From positions 124,001 through 188,000 of the forward strand of contig NZ_JAFFZE010000023.1 of assembly GCF_025165815.1 (NCBI RefSeq): a stretch of 64,000 nucleotides of DNA, in the 5' to 3' direction. Below the pieces are notes generated by a model. That model was not told where the DNA came from. It did no database searches and saw nothing but the letters and a program-made list of their open reading frames with translations. Of this stretch, positions 1 to 8,088 are shown one piece after another. The stretch is from Actinophytocola gossypii (GTDB lineage: Bacteria > Actinomycetota > Actinomycetes > Mycobacteriales > Pseudonocardiaceae). Each line of letters opens with the position of its first letter. Within the stretch, counting starts at the first letter, position 1. A program made the translations under genes and the position numbers.

Positions 1-1
1 G

Positions 2-901
2 GTCGCGGGCTGGCAGGTGCGGTTCTCGGCGGTGCTGCGCTGGTTCATCGCGCTGCTGAACGCCTGGGCGAACTGGCTGGTGCGCCGCCTGGGCGTGGAG
101 CCGGCCGACGAGCTGGCGTCGGCCCGGTCACCGCAGGAACTCGGCTCGCTGGTCCGCACCAGCGCCGAGCACGGCACGATCGACGAGGGCACGGCGGCGC
201 TGCTGAACCGGTCGCTGCGCTTCGGTGAGCGGACCGCGGCGGAGCTGATGACCCCGCGCGTGCAGGTGGAGTCGCTGCCGACCGACGCGACGGTGACCGA
301 CCTGATCGAGCTGACCAGGCGCACTGGTGTCTCCCGCTTCCCGGTGCACGAGGGCGACCTGGACGTGGTGCGCGGCGTCGTGCACGTCAAGCAGGCGTTC
401 AACGTGCCGGCGGCTCGCCGCGCCACGACGAAGGTGAACACCCTGATGCGCCCGGTGCAGACGGTCCCGGAGAGCCTGGACGGCGACGTGCTGCTGGACC
501 GGCTGCGCAGCTCCGGTCTTCAACTGGCGGTGGTCGTCGACGAGTACGGCGGCACGGCCGGCCTGGTCACCCTGGAGGACCTGGTCGAGGAGATCGTCGG
601 CGACGTCCGCGACGAACACGACCGCGGCGAGGTCAACCCGGTTCGCCCGCTCGGCCGGGACAGCTGGATGGTGTCCGGCCTGCTGCGCGACGACGAACTG
701 GCCGACGCGACCGGGTTCCGGATGCCGGAGGGCGACTACGAGACCCTCGCGGGTCTGGTGCTGACCCGGCTCGGCCGCATCCCCGAGGTCAACGACGAGG
801 TCCGGGTGGAGGGCTGGCGGATCACCGTGATGCGGATGGACCGGCACCGGGTGGCCGAGCTGCGGGTGGCGAAGATCCCCGAGGTGGTGACGCCGGTATG
901 A
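2..901 (+). CDS. CBS/CorC-domain membrane protein (5' end outside window)
   Basis: The frame is already open at base 2, so only the last ~299 residues are present and the start lies upstream. What remains is the end of a DUF21 membrane domain, two CBS domains (residues ~80-200, the second ending GGTAGLVTLEDLVEEIVGDV) and a C-terminal CorC_HlyC domain (~210-290). The family (CNNM/CorC/HlyC) consists of membrane proteins linked to Mg2+/Co2+ transport, with CBS domains that bind adenine nucleotides. The next gene is a paralogue whose ATG overlaps this stop by 4 bp, so the two are co-translated and may form a heterodimer (inference). Confidence 0.88.
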   Translation, partial: VAGWQVRFSAVLRWFIALLNAWANWLVRRLGVEPADELASARSPQELGSLVRTSAEHGTIDEGTAALLNRSLRFGERTAAELMTPRVQVESLPTDATVTDLIELTRRTGVSRFPVHEGDLDVVRGVVHVKQAFNVPAARRATTKVNTLMRPVQTVPESLDGDVLLDRLRSSGLQLAVVVDEYGGTAGLVTLEDLVEEIVGDVRDEHDRGEVNPVRPLGRDSWMVSGLLRDDELADATGFRMPEGDYETLAGLVLTRLGRIPEVNDEVRVEGWRITVMRMDRHRVAELRVAKIPEVVTPV

Positions 902-1947
902 GCGGTGGGGTGGCGATCCCGATCGCGGTGCTCCTGCTGGCCGCGAACGCGTTCTTCGTCGGCGCCGAGTTCGCGATCGTGTCGGCGCGCCGCGACCGGC
1001 TGGAGGCGCTGGTCGAGAGCGGCGTGGACCGGGCGCGGGTGGTGATCCGCGCCGCCGAGAACACGTCGCTGATGATGGCCGGCGCGCAGCTGGGCATCAC
1101 CCTGTGCACGATCGGCCTTGGCGCGCTCGGCGAGCCGACGGTGGCGCACTTCCTGGAACTGGCGCTGCACCCGCTGGGGCTGCCCGCGGCGGTGCTGCAC
1201 GCGGTGGCGTTCGCGGTCGCGCTGGTGTTCGTGTCGATCCTGCACATCGTGCTGGGCGAGATGGTCACCAAGAACATCGCGATCGCCGCCCCGGAGCGCA
1301 CCGCGGTGTGGCTGACCCCCGTACTGGTCGGCTGGGTCACCGTGGTCCGCCCGGTGATCAGCCTGCTCAACCTGGCCGCGAACGGCGTCCTGCGCCTGCT
1401 CAGGGTCGAGCCGAAGGACGAGATCGAGAGCGCGCACACGCCGGAGGAGCTGGCGACCCTGATCGCCGACTCGCGGGCCGAGGGTCTGCTGGACCAGGCC
1501 GAGCACCGGCGGCTCACCCAGACGTTGTCGTCGGCGGAGCGGACGGTGGCCGACGTGCTGGTGCCACTGGAACGGGTGCAGACCGTGCCCCACCCCCCGA
1601 CGGTGGGCGACGTCGAAGCGGCGGTGGCCAGGACCGGCTTCTCCCGCTACCCGGTACGCATGCCGAACGGCCGCCTGAACGGGTACCTGCACGTGAAGGA
1701 CGTTCTCGACCAGGCGGACGCGGACCCGAGCACGCCGGTCCCGTACCACCGAATACGCGGCCTGCCGGAGATCCCCGCTGACTCGCGGCTGGACGAGGCA
1801 CTGGCCGCCCTACGCCGCGCCCGCAGCCACGTGGCGAAGGCGGTGGCCGAGGACCGCACCGTGCTGGGCGTGGTGGCGCTGGAGGACCTGGTCGAGGAGT
1901 ACGTCGGCACGGTCCGGGACGCGACCCACACGGACCCGTCGACGTGA
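898..1947 (+). CDS. CNNM/CorC-family membrane protein with DUF21 and CBS pair
   Basis: 349 residues. The N-terminal DUF21 domain (~1-190) has three to four hydrophobic segments and the family ending around GEMVTKN. A CBS pair follows (~205-335), again closing with VALEDLVEEYVGTVRD. Unlike its upstream partner it stops after the CBS pair and has no CorC_HlyC domain. The ATGA overlap with the previous stop shows translational coupling. Such tandem pairs, one long and one short paralogue, are common in actinobacteria. The transport substrate cannot be told from sequence; divalent cation handling is the family expectation. Confidence 0.88.
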   Translation: MSGGVAIPIAVLLLAANAFFVGAEFAIVSARRDRLEALVESGVDRARVVIRAAENTSLMMAGAQLGITLCTIGLGALGEPTVAHFLELALHPLGLPAAVLHAVAFAVALVFVSILHIVLGEMVTKNIAIAAPERTAVWLTPVLVGWVTVVRPVISLLNLAANGVLRLLRVEPKDEIESAHTPEELATLIADSRAEGLLDQAEHRRLTQTLSSAERTVADVLVPLERVQTVPHPPTVGDVEAAVARTGFSRYPVRMPNGRLNGYLHVKDVLDQADADPSTPVPYHRIRGLPEIPADSRLDEALAALRRARSHVAKAVAEDRTVLGVVALEDLVEEYVGTVRDATHTDPST

Positions 1948-2289
1948 AGGGTCTCGGCAGATCTGTTGGTCGACTGTCCGCGATTCTGTTAGTGCTCTAT
2001 CAGAATCGCCGAGGCCAGGTCGCCCTGACCGGCGATCTGCTCACGTTCCAGTGAGCACTGCTCGCCGGCGGGCTCTTCCGCTCGCCGGAACTGCTCACCG
2101 AACGACGGAACCGGCTGCGCAACGTCCCCGTCCTGCGCTACGGACTGGGAACCATGTTCTTCACGGTCACGCTCGTCGGCCACTCGGGAGCGACCGGGAC
2201 GTGGCTGTTCCACTGCCCCGAACTCGACCTGCACCTTGCGGGCACGGTCGACCAGACCGACGGGCGGGCCGTCCCGTTCCGGTCATGGC
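1944..2289 (+). pseudogene. Decayed coding sequence with in-frame stop
   Basis: Starting from a GTG at 1944 that overlaps the previous stop, one frame reads about 36 codons to a TGA at 2052-2054. It then continues in the same frame for about 75 codons with strongly GC-biased third positions, encoding stretches such as RNRLRNVPVLRYGLGT and GTWLFHCPELDLHLAGTVDQ. No natural stop follows: the frame runs on into the next gene out of register, so the 3' end is lost too. I do not recognise the family. It could instead be a non-coding spacer with chance bias, so confidence is low. Confidence 0.3.
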
Positions 2290-2325
2290 GCGGTGCGTGC
2301 ATCTCTGGCGCGTATGGTCGGGAGC

Positions 2326-2757
2326 ATGATCGCGTGCGAGGAGTGCGGCGCGAGCGGCCGGCTGGGGAGCTGTACCGAGCTGTTCGGTGCCCTGCTGGCG
2401 CTCGACCACGAACGCCGGCAGCCGTGGGGACGGTTCCACGGGCTGAACGTCGCCTGCTTCCAGCTGCAGCACCCGTCGGCCACCACGGTCTCGGCGGTCG
2501 GTGGGCAGTGGCAGGTCGTCAACACGTTCCTGGCCGGCGGACTGACGGCGATCCAGGACCTCCAGACCCGGTGGGTGCGCTCGAACCGGCGCGGCGCGCG
2601 CCCGTGGCCGGCGGCCGACTCGGTACCGGCCCGGTCGGCGCCGCCGACGGTGACGATCGAGGACGTCTCGGTCGACGGCACGTTCCCGGCTTCCGGTTAC
2701 GAGGAACGGATGCACGCCTGGGCGAAGTCCGTCGCGGCCGAGCGGGTCACCGCCTGA
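2326..2757 (+). CDS. DUF5946-like cysteine-motif protein
   Basis: 143 residues from the ATG at 2326, chosen because the protein then opens with the CxxCG motif (MIACEECG) typical of this family. The middle carries LALDHERRQPWG and a His-rich stretch ending QLQHP, which match my memory of DUF5946 proteins. The paired cysteines suggest a small metal-binding knuckle; the function is unknown. The C-terminal half is poorly conserved in character. It stands alone on the plus strand, following a decayed gene. An in-frame ATG at 2314 is an alternative start. Confidence 0.6.
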   Translation: MIACEECGASGRLGSCTELFGALLALDHERRQPWGRFHGLNVACFQLQHPSATTVSAVGGQWQVVNTFLAGGLTAIQDLQTRWVRSNRRGARPWPAADSVPARSAPPTVTIEDVSVDGTFPASGYEERMHAWAKSVAAERVTA

Positions 2758-2779
2758 CCGTCCACGTACGGTGCTGGGG

Positions 2780-3613
2780 ATGGAGGACTGGCAGGCGCGG
2801 CGGGACGCGCACGTCGAGCGGGTGCGGCGGTGGACCGAACCGCTGCGCGAGCGGCGTGCCAGGGGCGAGGCGCACCCGGTGCTGGACTTCCTGTTCTCGT
2901 ACTACTCGTACCGCCCGTCGAAGCTGCTGCGCTGGCATCCCGGGCCGGGGGTGGTGCTGGACGGAGCCGAGGAGTACCTGCGCTGGCCCGCGTACCGGAA
3001 GGTGCCGGACGGGGTGACGCTCGGACCGCTGCCGGACGCGCGGCGGGAGTCGGTCGAGTTCATCCACACGCTGCTGACCGCGACGGCGGCACGGGCGCCC
3101 CGGTTCGGGTGCTTCGGCCTGCACGAGTGGGCGATGGTCTACCGAACCGACGCGGTCCGGCACGAGGCGTGGCCGCTGCGGCTGGGGGTCGACGAGACCG
3201 ACCGGGTGGTGGAGTCGCTGCCGGTGCGGTGCACGCACTTCGACGCGTTCCGGTTCTTCACGCCCGCGGCCCGGCCGTTGAACGCGACCGAGCTGACGCG
3301 GGCGGACCAGGTGGCGTTCGAGCAGCCGGGCTGCCTGCACGTCGGGATGGATCTGTACAAGTGGGCGTACAAGCTCGACCCGTTCACCCCGTCGGAGCTG
3401 GTGGCGGACTGTTTCGAGCTGGCGCACGACATCCGGGAGCTGGACATGTGCGCGAGCCCCTACGACCTGCGGGCGCTGGGCTACGCTCCGGTGGAGATCG
3501 AGACGGCGGCCGGGCGGGCGGAGTACGCGCGCCGGCAGGCGGCGTTCAGCGAGCGCGCGGCGCCGCTGCGGGCGCGGCTGGTCTCGTTGTGCGCGGAGCT
3601 CTTGGAGGGTTGA
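2780..3613 (+). CDS. Conserved actinobacterial protein (often labelled 3-methyladenine DNA glycosylase)
   Basis: 277 residues. The hallmark HPVLDFLFSYYSYRPSKLLR near residue 35 and the Trp/Tyr/His-rich remainder are those of a protein found across actinobacteria. Databases often call it 3-methyladenine DNA glycosylase, but I see no helix-hairpin-helix or known glycosylase active site, so that label should be treated as unproven. A TACGGT -10-like hexamer lies 8 bp before the ATG at 2780 and suggests a leaderless start; a GTG at 2771 is the alternative. The stop shares one base with the start of the next gene, indicating co-transcription. Confidence 0.7.
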   Translation: MEDWQARRDAHVERVRRWTEPLRERRARGEAHPVLDFLFSYYSYRPSKLLRWHPGPGVVLDGAEEYLRWPAYRKVPDGVTLGPLPDARRESVEFIHTLLTATAARAPRFGCFGLHEWAMVYRTDAVRHEAWPLRLGVDETDRVVESLPVRCTHFDAFRFFTPAARPLNATELTRADQVAFEQPGCLHVGMDLYKWAYKLDPFTPSELVADCFELAHDIRELDMCASPYDLRALGYAPVEIETAAGRAEYARRQAAFSERAAPLRARLVSLCAELLEG

Positions 3614-4089
3614 TGCGGCAGGTCTGGGGTGTGCTGGTGGTGCTGCTGGTGCTGGCGGGCTGCACCACCGAACGCGTGGGCGGCCGCCCGGACCGCACCG
3701 AGGCGCCGAAGGGCGCGTTCGACCTGGCGGTGCCGATCGAGCTGGCCCGGGTCTCCCCCACCGAGACGCCCACCGACCTGCCCGACCCCGAGGGCGTCAC
3801 CCTGTTCCTCGACGAGCCGTTCCTGACGGTCACCCGCCTCGAACACGCGGAAGTCCAGTCACAGCAAGGCAACTGGGGCCTGCTGATCAAACTGACCGAG
3901 GACGACGGCGAGGTGTTCGGCGAGTGGACCGAGGCCCACGTCGGCGAGCGGGTGGCGATGGTCGTGGACGGCGAGATCGCGTCGGCGCCGCAGATCGCCC
4001 AGGGCATCCTCGGCGGGGAGGTCGTCATCTCCGGCGACTACACCCAGACCGAGGCGCAAGCCCTGCTGAACAAGATCACCGGCCGCTGA
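3613..4089 (+). CDS. Lipoprotein with SecD/SecF P1-head-like domain
   Basis: 158 residues. A hydrophobic signal sequence ends in the lipobox LAGC (Cys ~17), so the mature protein should be lipid-anchored on the outside of the membrane. The C-terminal ~65 residues (AMVVDGEIASAPQI, then GGEVVISGDYTQTEAQALL) closely resemble the P1-head subdomain of SecD, the periplasmic part that helps release translocated proteins. Here the domain stands alone without the SecD membrane channel. The ATG overlaps the previous stop by one base. Its function is unknown; a role in late export or folding at the cell surface is inference. Confidence 0.75.
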   Translation: MRQVWGVLVVLLVLAGCTTERVGGRPDRTEAPKGAFDLAVPIELARVSPTETPTDLPDPEGVTLFLDEPFLTVTRLEHAEVQSQQGNWGLLIKLTEDDGEVFGEWTEAHVGERVAMVVDGEIASAPQIAQGILGGEVVISGDYTQTEAQALLNKITGR

Positions 4090-4149
4090 CGCCCGTCCGA
4101 TCAACGGTTCGTGACACGTCGGTGAGGGCGCTGCGGCAGACTGGCCGGC

Positions 4150-4746
4150 ATGACATCTCCGCAGTACCTGCCCAGGTTCTTCATCCGGCAGAGGATCACC
4201 GTCATGGTCAACCGGTACGAGATCCACGCGGCGAACCCGGACGGCAGCGAGGGCCAGCTGCTCGCCTTCGCGGAGCAGAAGCGGATGAAGCTGCGTGAGC
4301 AGGTCGACTTCTTCACCGACCAGTCCCGCAACCACCGGCTGTTCGGTTTCCAGGCCAGGCAGCGGCTCGACGTGCACGCCGAGCACGACGTGACCGACGA
4401 GAACGGCACGCCGCTCGGGTACTTCCGCAAGGACTTCGCCAAGAGCCTGTTGAACTCGACGTGGCACCTGTCCGGCCCCGGTTTCGACGCGGTCGGGCAG
4501 GAGCGCAACAAGGTCATCGCCATTCTGCGGCGGATCTGGTCGGCCATCCCGTACCTGGGCGACATCTGGGTCCCGTTCGTCTTCCACTTCGACTTCGTCG
4601 ACAACGAGACCGGCCAGCCGGTGCTGTCCAGCGAGCGGCGCCGGGCGATCCGGGACAAGTACACGGTCACCGTGCACGACCAGCGCATCGACTTCCGCGT
4701 CGCCGCCAGCATGGCCGTCGCCCTGGACGCACTGCAGTCGCGATGA
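4150..4746 (+). CDS. LURP-one-related / scramblase-like protein
   Basis: 198 residues. The pattern YEIHAANPDGSEGQLLAFAEQKRMKL followed by repeated beta-strand-like stretches and HAEHDVTDENGTPLGYFRK resembles the LURP-one-related (tubby C2-like, phospholipid-scramblase-like) fold seen in actinobacterial proteins. There is no signal peptide; one hydrophobic patch (AIPYLGDIWVPFVFHFDF) could contact membrane. Its role is not known. The stop overlaps the next start by 4 bp (ATGA), so it forms a two-gene unit with the SMI1-like gene downstream. Confidence 0.6.
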   Translation: MTSPQYLPRFFIRQRITVMVNRYEIHAANPDGSEGQLLAFAEQKRMKLREQVDFFTDQSRNHRLFGFQARQRLDVHAEHDVTDENGTPLGYFRKDFAKSLLNSTWHLSGPGFDAVGQERNKVIAILRRIWSAIPYLGDIWVPFVFHFDFVDNETGQPVLSSERRRAIRDKYTVTVHDQRIDFRVAASMAVALDALQSR

Positions 4747-5321
4747 CGCGACCCGACGTGGACAGCGGTTGGGACCGCATCGAGGCGTGGTTGCGGATCA
4801 ACGCGCCGACCACCGAGGAGCACCTCGGCGGACCGGCGCGCACGGACGAGATGGCGCGCATAACGTCGTTGGTGGGCGGACCTTTGCCCGACGACCTGGT
4901 CGCGTGGTGGCGCCGATCGTGCGGGACGACCAGCCCGTTGGCCGCCCGGCTGCTGAACGGGCACACGCCGTACTCGATCATCGAGGCGGTGGACCGGCGC
5001 TCGATGATGCTGGACGTCGCGGGGCCCGACGACGCTGCCCTCGCGGCCGAGCCGGCGGGCTCCCCGTGTTGGAACTGGCTGCCGATGTGGGTGCCCATCG
5101 GCGGCGACACCGGCGGTGACCTGCTGTTCGTCGACCTGCGGCCCGGCCAGGAGCACGGCTGCGTCATGCGGTGGTACGAGACCGAGTTCGCCACCGAGGA
5201 CCCGGTGTGGCCCGACGTCGCCACCATGCTGGCGGAGATCGCCGACGCGCTCGAACACGGCACGCCCGTCCACGGTGCTCACCCGAAGGTCGTCGACGAC
5301 GGCACGCTCCACTGGGCCTGA
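4743..5321 (+). CDS. SMI1/KNR4 (SUKH)-family protein
   Basis: 192 residues. Features of the SUKH superfamily are visible: an N-terminal helix, ITSLVGGPLPDDLVAWWRRSCG, the central WLPMWVPIGGDTGGDLLFVD (strand-loop with Gly and Asp), and a C-terminal helix after WPDVATMLAEIADALEHG. In bacteria such proteins often act as immunity proteins to polymorphic toxins, but many stand alone, and no toxin gene is seen here. The start is set by the 4-bp overlap with the preceding gene. Cytoplasmic, with no signal sequence. Confidence 0.75.
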   Translation: MTRPDVDSGWDRIEAWLRINAPTTEEHLGGPARTDEMARITSLVGGPLPDDLVAWWRRSCGTTSPLAARLLNGHTPYSIIEAVDRRSMMLDVAGPDDAALAAEPAGSPCWNWLPMWVPIGGDTGGDLLFVDLRPGQEHGCVMRWYETEFATEDPVWPDVATMLAEIADALEHGTPVHGAHPKVVDDGTLHWA

Positions 5322-5421
5322 GCCAGAACGCGGCCGGTTCGTGCCAGGAGGGCTGGTGTGCCCTGTTCGCCCGGTAGCTTCCGAGCGGACTGGTACACAG
5401 TGGACTCCGAAGGACGGGCTG

Positions 5422-6651
5422 ATGACGGTAGCCGGCCAGGACACGTTCGACTTCAACCCCATGGTCGGCCCGGACCGGCAGGACCCGCACCTGTTCTACC
5501 GGGCGGCCAGGGAACGGCCGGTGACGCTGAGCCCGTCGATCGGCGCGTACCTGGTGAGCCGCAACGCCGACGTGCGCACGGTGCTCGACGACCCGGACAC
5601 GTTCTCCTCCGTGGTGGCGCTGCCCAGGATCTACGACAACCCGCCGGAGGTCGTGGCCGAGCTGAAGGCCGGCGACGTGCCGGAGACCCCGATGATCGTG
5701 AACGAGGACGGACCGGGGCACCGGCGGAACCGCGCGCTGTTCGAAGCCGGGATCAGCGGCGCCCGCGTGCGTTCGCTGGTCCCGCTGATGCGAGAGCGCG
5801 CGGCCGAACTCGTCGACGGGTTCGGCGGCGGGACCGCCGACCTGGTCGGTGAGTACGCCATCCCCTACGTGCAGACGATCATCAACGCGCTGATCGGCTT
5901 CCCGCCGGAGGACAACGACCGGATCCAGACCTGGACCGACCACGTCAACCTGCTGTGGAACCCGCTCGCGCCGCTCGACGCCCGGATCGAGGCCGCGCGC
6001 GGAATGGGTGACTACACCCGCTACCTGCAGGCGCACATCGACGACCGCCGCGCGCACCCGCGCGACGACCTGATCTCCACGCTCGTGCACGGCGCCAACG
6101 GGCTGCCCGCCCTGTCCGACGACTACGTGCACAACATCATCCGCGCCGGCGCCCGAGTGGCCGGTTTCGACACCACCCGCGACGCGATCACGGCGACGGT
6201 TCTCGTCGCGCTGCGGAACCCGGACGTCCGGACCAGGATCGCCGACGACCCGACCCGGACGATCATGAAGGTGATCGAGGAGGCCCTGCGGCGGGACGCG
6301 CCGCACCGTGGGCTGTTCCGGATCACCACGCGCGAGGTCGAGCTGGGTGGCGCGGTGTTGCCCCAGGGATCGGTGCTGCTCCTGCTGTTCGGCTCGGCGA
6401 ACCGGGACGAGACCGTGTTCCCCGACCCGGACGCGGTGCGACTGGACCGGCCGAACGTCCACGATCACGTGGCGTTCGGCAGCGGCCTGCACGTCTGCCC
6501 CGGCGCGCCGCTGGCGCGGGCCGAGATCAGGGTCGCCGTGCAGACGCTGTTCGAGCGGTTACCCGAGCTGAGCCTGGCCGACGGGTACGAGCCGACCTAC
6601 ATCGCGAGCTACTTCTTCCGCGGCCTGGAGTCGCTGAAGGTGAGTTGGTAG
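5422..6651 (+). CDS. Cytochrome P450
   Basis: 409 residues from the ATG at 5422. The I-helix oxygen-activation motif AGFDTT (~residue 245), the K-helix ExxR (EALR) and the haem loop FGSGLHVCPGAPLAR are all present; the ligand Cys is residue 359. It is a soluble class I bacterial P450 that would need an external ferredoxin and reductase, neither encoded nearby. The substrate cannot be inferred: the gene is solitary and not in an obvious biosynthetic cluster. Its stop is one base from the convergent DUF397 stop. Confidence 0.93.
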   Translation: MTVAGQDTFDFNPMVGPDRQDPHLFYRAARERPVTLSPSIGAYLVSRNADVRTVLDDPDTFSSVVALPRIYDNPPEVVAELKAGDVPETPMIVNEDGPGHRRNRALFEAGISGARVRSLVPLMRERAAELVDGFGGGTADLVGEYAIPYVQTIINALIGFPPEDNDRIQTWTDHVNLLWNPLAPLDARIEAARGMGDYTRYLQAHIDDRRAHPRDDLISTLVHGANGLPALSDDYVHNIIRAGARVAGFDTTRDAITATVLVALRNPDVRTRIADDPTRTIMKVIEEALRRDAPHRGLFRITTREVELGGAVLPQGSVLLLLFGSANRDETVFPDPDAVRLDRPNVHDHVAFGSGLHVCPGAPLARAEIRVAVQTLFERLPELSLADGYEPTYIASYFFRGLESLKVSW

Positions 6652-6652
6652 G

Positions 6653-6874
6653 TCAGTTCGTGCTCAGGAACCTGCGCCAGGTGGTCGGACTGAACTCCAA
6701 CATGCCACCGGCCCGATCCTTGGTGTCCCGCACCAGAACCGCATCGACGGACTGGGCAACCTCCACGCAGTCGGTGCCGTTGCCTCCCGTGAAGCTCGAC
6801 TTACGCCAGCTCAGCCCGACCTCCACGCAGTTGCCGCCGTTGCCTCCACTGCGGCTGGACTTGCGCCACTTCAC
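6653..6874 (-). CDS. DUF397 protein with duplicated WRKSS motif
   Basis: 73 residues starting at a GTG (6874) that overlaps the stop of the regulator gene by 4 bp (GTGA). DUF397 proteins are small partners of DUF5753 helix-turn-helix regulators in actinomycetes and are thought to act with them in development or antibiotic control. Here the N-terminal WRKSS..GGNG.xCVEV block occurs twice in tandem (residues ~3-17 and ~22-36), before the usual ending VLVRDTKDRAG..LEFSPTTW. An internal duplication of this kind is not the usual single-unit form. Confidence 0.9.
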   Translation of the reverse strand: MKWRKSSRSGGNGGNCVEVGLSWRKSSFTGGNGTDCVEVAQSVDAVLVRDTKDRAGGMLEFSPTTWRRFLSTN

Positions 6875-7689
6875 GACGCGATCCGTTGCTTCCACTGCCG
6901 CGTACCCTCCTCGATGAGATCCAGGGACTCGCCGCCGGAGAACGCGTCCGTCCGGATCGTGTCGAAGACTACCGCCATCGTCTCCACCATTGCCGGGTCC
7001 TGCACCGTCTGGCCTCCCAGCACGCTCTCCAAATATGCCACCGTCGGCTGTCTGGCCAGCTCCGCGATGACGAAGGCGCCAACGAGCCCGGCGTGTGCCC
7101 GTGCGGCGGAGAGCACCTGAATGGTGATACGGGGCCGTCGGGCGAACTCGGCCAACTTCAGCAGTTGCGCTGCCATCACCTCGGGGCCGCCGACTTCTCG
7201 ATGTAGCACCTGCTCGTCGATGACCGCCCACAGCCATGGTGGCTCTTCGGTATCCAGTACGACCTGGCGGCCCATCTTCGCCGTCACACGCGCGGCCACC
7301 TCGTCCCTTGTCAGGCCTGGGTATCCCTCGACCAGAGTCCTGGCGTAGTCCTCGGTCTGCAGCAGGCCAGGGACGAGTGTGTGCTCGAACGTCTTTAGCG
7401 TGCGCGCTTCGGCCTCGGCTGCCACGAACGGGCGGAACCCCGGGGCGATCGGGGCGGCGCGGATCCGGGCTTCCAAGCGCCCCAGGCTGCCCGCCGTGTC
7501 GAGGGCTTCGTCCAGGAGGGTCGCCTGTTCGCGGGTCGGCACGCGGTAGCCGGTCTCGATGTTCTTCACCGTGGACTGGCTGAACCCGATCCGTCTGGCC
7601 AACTCGTCCTGGGTGAGGCCGCGCTTGTCCCGCAGCGCACGTACTTCCTCGGCGATCAGCTGCCGCTCCACATCGCCACCAGGCACCAT
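6871..7689 (-). CDS. XRE-type HTH regulator with DUF5753 domain
   Basis: 272 residues from the ATG at 7689, preferred because GGGGGCGAG lies just upstream; a GTG at 7716 would add nine residues. The N-terminal helix-turn-helix (~9-65, LTQDELARRIGFSQSTVKNIE) is followed by a DUF5753 domain (~90-270, with LVPGLLQTEDYAR and HREVGGPEVMAAQL). This is the standard pairing with the DUF397 gene overlapping its 3' end. A perfect 8-bp inverted repeat lies ~55 bp upstream in the divergent promoter region and is the likely target. Probably autoregulated; the ligand or signal is unknown. Confidence 0.92.
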   Translation of the reverse strand: MVPGGDVERQLIAEEVRALRDKRGLTQDELARRIGFSQSTVKNIETGYRVPTREQATLLDEALDTAGSLGRLEARIRAAPIAPGFRPFVAAEAEARTLKTFEHTLVPGLLQTEDYARTLVEGYPGLTRDEVAARVTAKMGRQVVLDTEEPPWLWAVIDEQVLHREVGGPEVMAAQLLKLAEFARRPRITIQVLSAARAHAGLVGAFVIAELARQPTVAYLESVLGGQTVQDPAMVETMAVVFDTIRTDAFSGGESLDLIEEGTRQWKQRIAS

Positions 7690-7745
7690 CTCGCCCCCAA
7701 GGGTCACAAAAGTCACGTTCTCGCCCGGCTCAGCACAACCACCGT

Positions 7746-7769
7746 TGACGTAGTGCGCATGCTACGTCA
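7746..7769. promoter_or_regulatory. Inverted repeat, probable operator between divergent genes
   Basis: TGACGTAG and CTACGTCA form a perfect 8-bp inverted repeat around an 8-bp centre (TGCGCATG). It sits between the DUF5753 regulator and the divergent plus-strand small genes, about 15 bp before the latter. It is the best candidate binding site for the adjacent regulator and could control both directions. Confidence 0.55.
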
Positions 7770-7784
7770 CTCACCGCATGATCC

Positions 7785-8084
7785 ATGACCATGAACACGA
7801 AGGAGTACAAGTACGTGTTGCTCATGGTCGGGCGTAACCCCTTCCTCAACACGACTGTCACCACCGAGGACGTCAAGGGCACCGAAACGGAGCTGACCAC
7901 CGCCCTGCGCCCCTGGCTGCTCGCCTACCTCAGGAACGGATTCCACGACAACGGCTGGTACTCCGCCTGCCTGGTCGCCCCCGACGAGCACGGGTCCTAC
8001 GACACCTACCACTCCCTCGCGATGGAGGACATCATCTGGTACTGGGACGAGGAATGCGCCCCACTCTCCCAGCTCGCGAAGTGA
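7785..8084 (+). CDS. Small hypothetical protein
   Basis: 99 residues (97 if the second ATG at 7791 is used). It is acidic and rich in Tyr and Trp, with the C-terminal stretch MEDIIWYWDEECAPLSQLAK. No known domain is recognised and there is no signal peptide or membrane segment. It is divergent from the DUF5753 regulator, with the inverted-repeat operator upstream, and only four bases separate it from the next gene, so the two are probably one operon. Codon use is less GC-biased than neighbours, which may indicate recent acquisition. Confidence 0.65.
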   Translation: MTMNTKEYKYVLLMVGRNPFLNTTVTTEDVKGTETELTTALRPWLLAYLRNGFHDNGWYSACLVAPDEHGSYDTYHSLAMEDIIWYWDEECAPLSQLAK

Positions 8085-8088
8085 TCAC

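Noticed and set aside
2052-2054. TGA as a selenocysteine codon in the 1944-2289 frame
   Set aside because: No selenocysteine machinery or recognisable SECIS-like hairpin is seen, and the frame also lacks a proper end, so decay is simpler.
2780-3613. True 3-methyladenine DNA glycosylase
   Set aside because: The label is familiar for this family, but no glycosylase fold motif or catalytic Asp context can be seen.
5422-6651. Secondary-metabolite cluster around the P450
   Set aside because: Neighbours are conserved small proteins and a regulator; no synthase, ligase or tailoring genes are adjacent.
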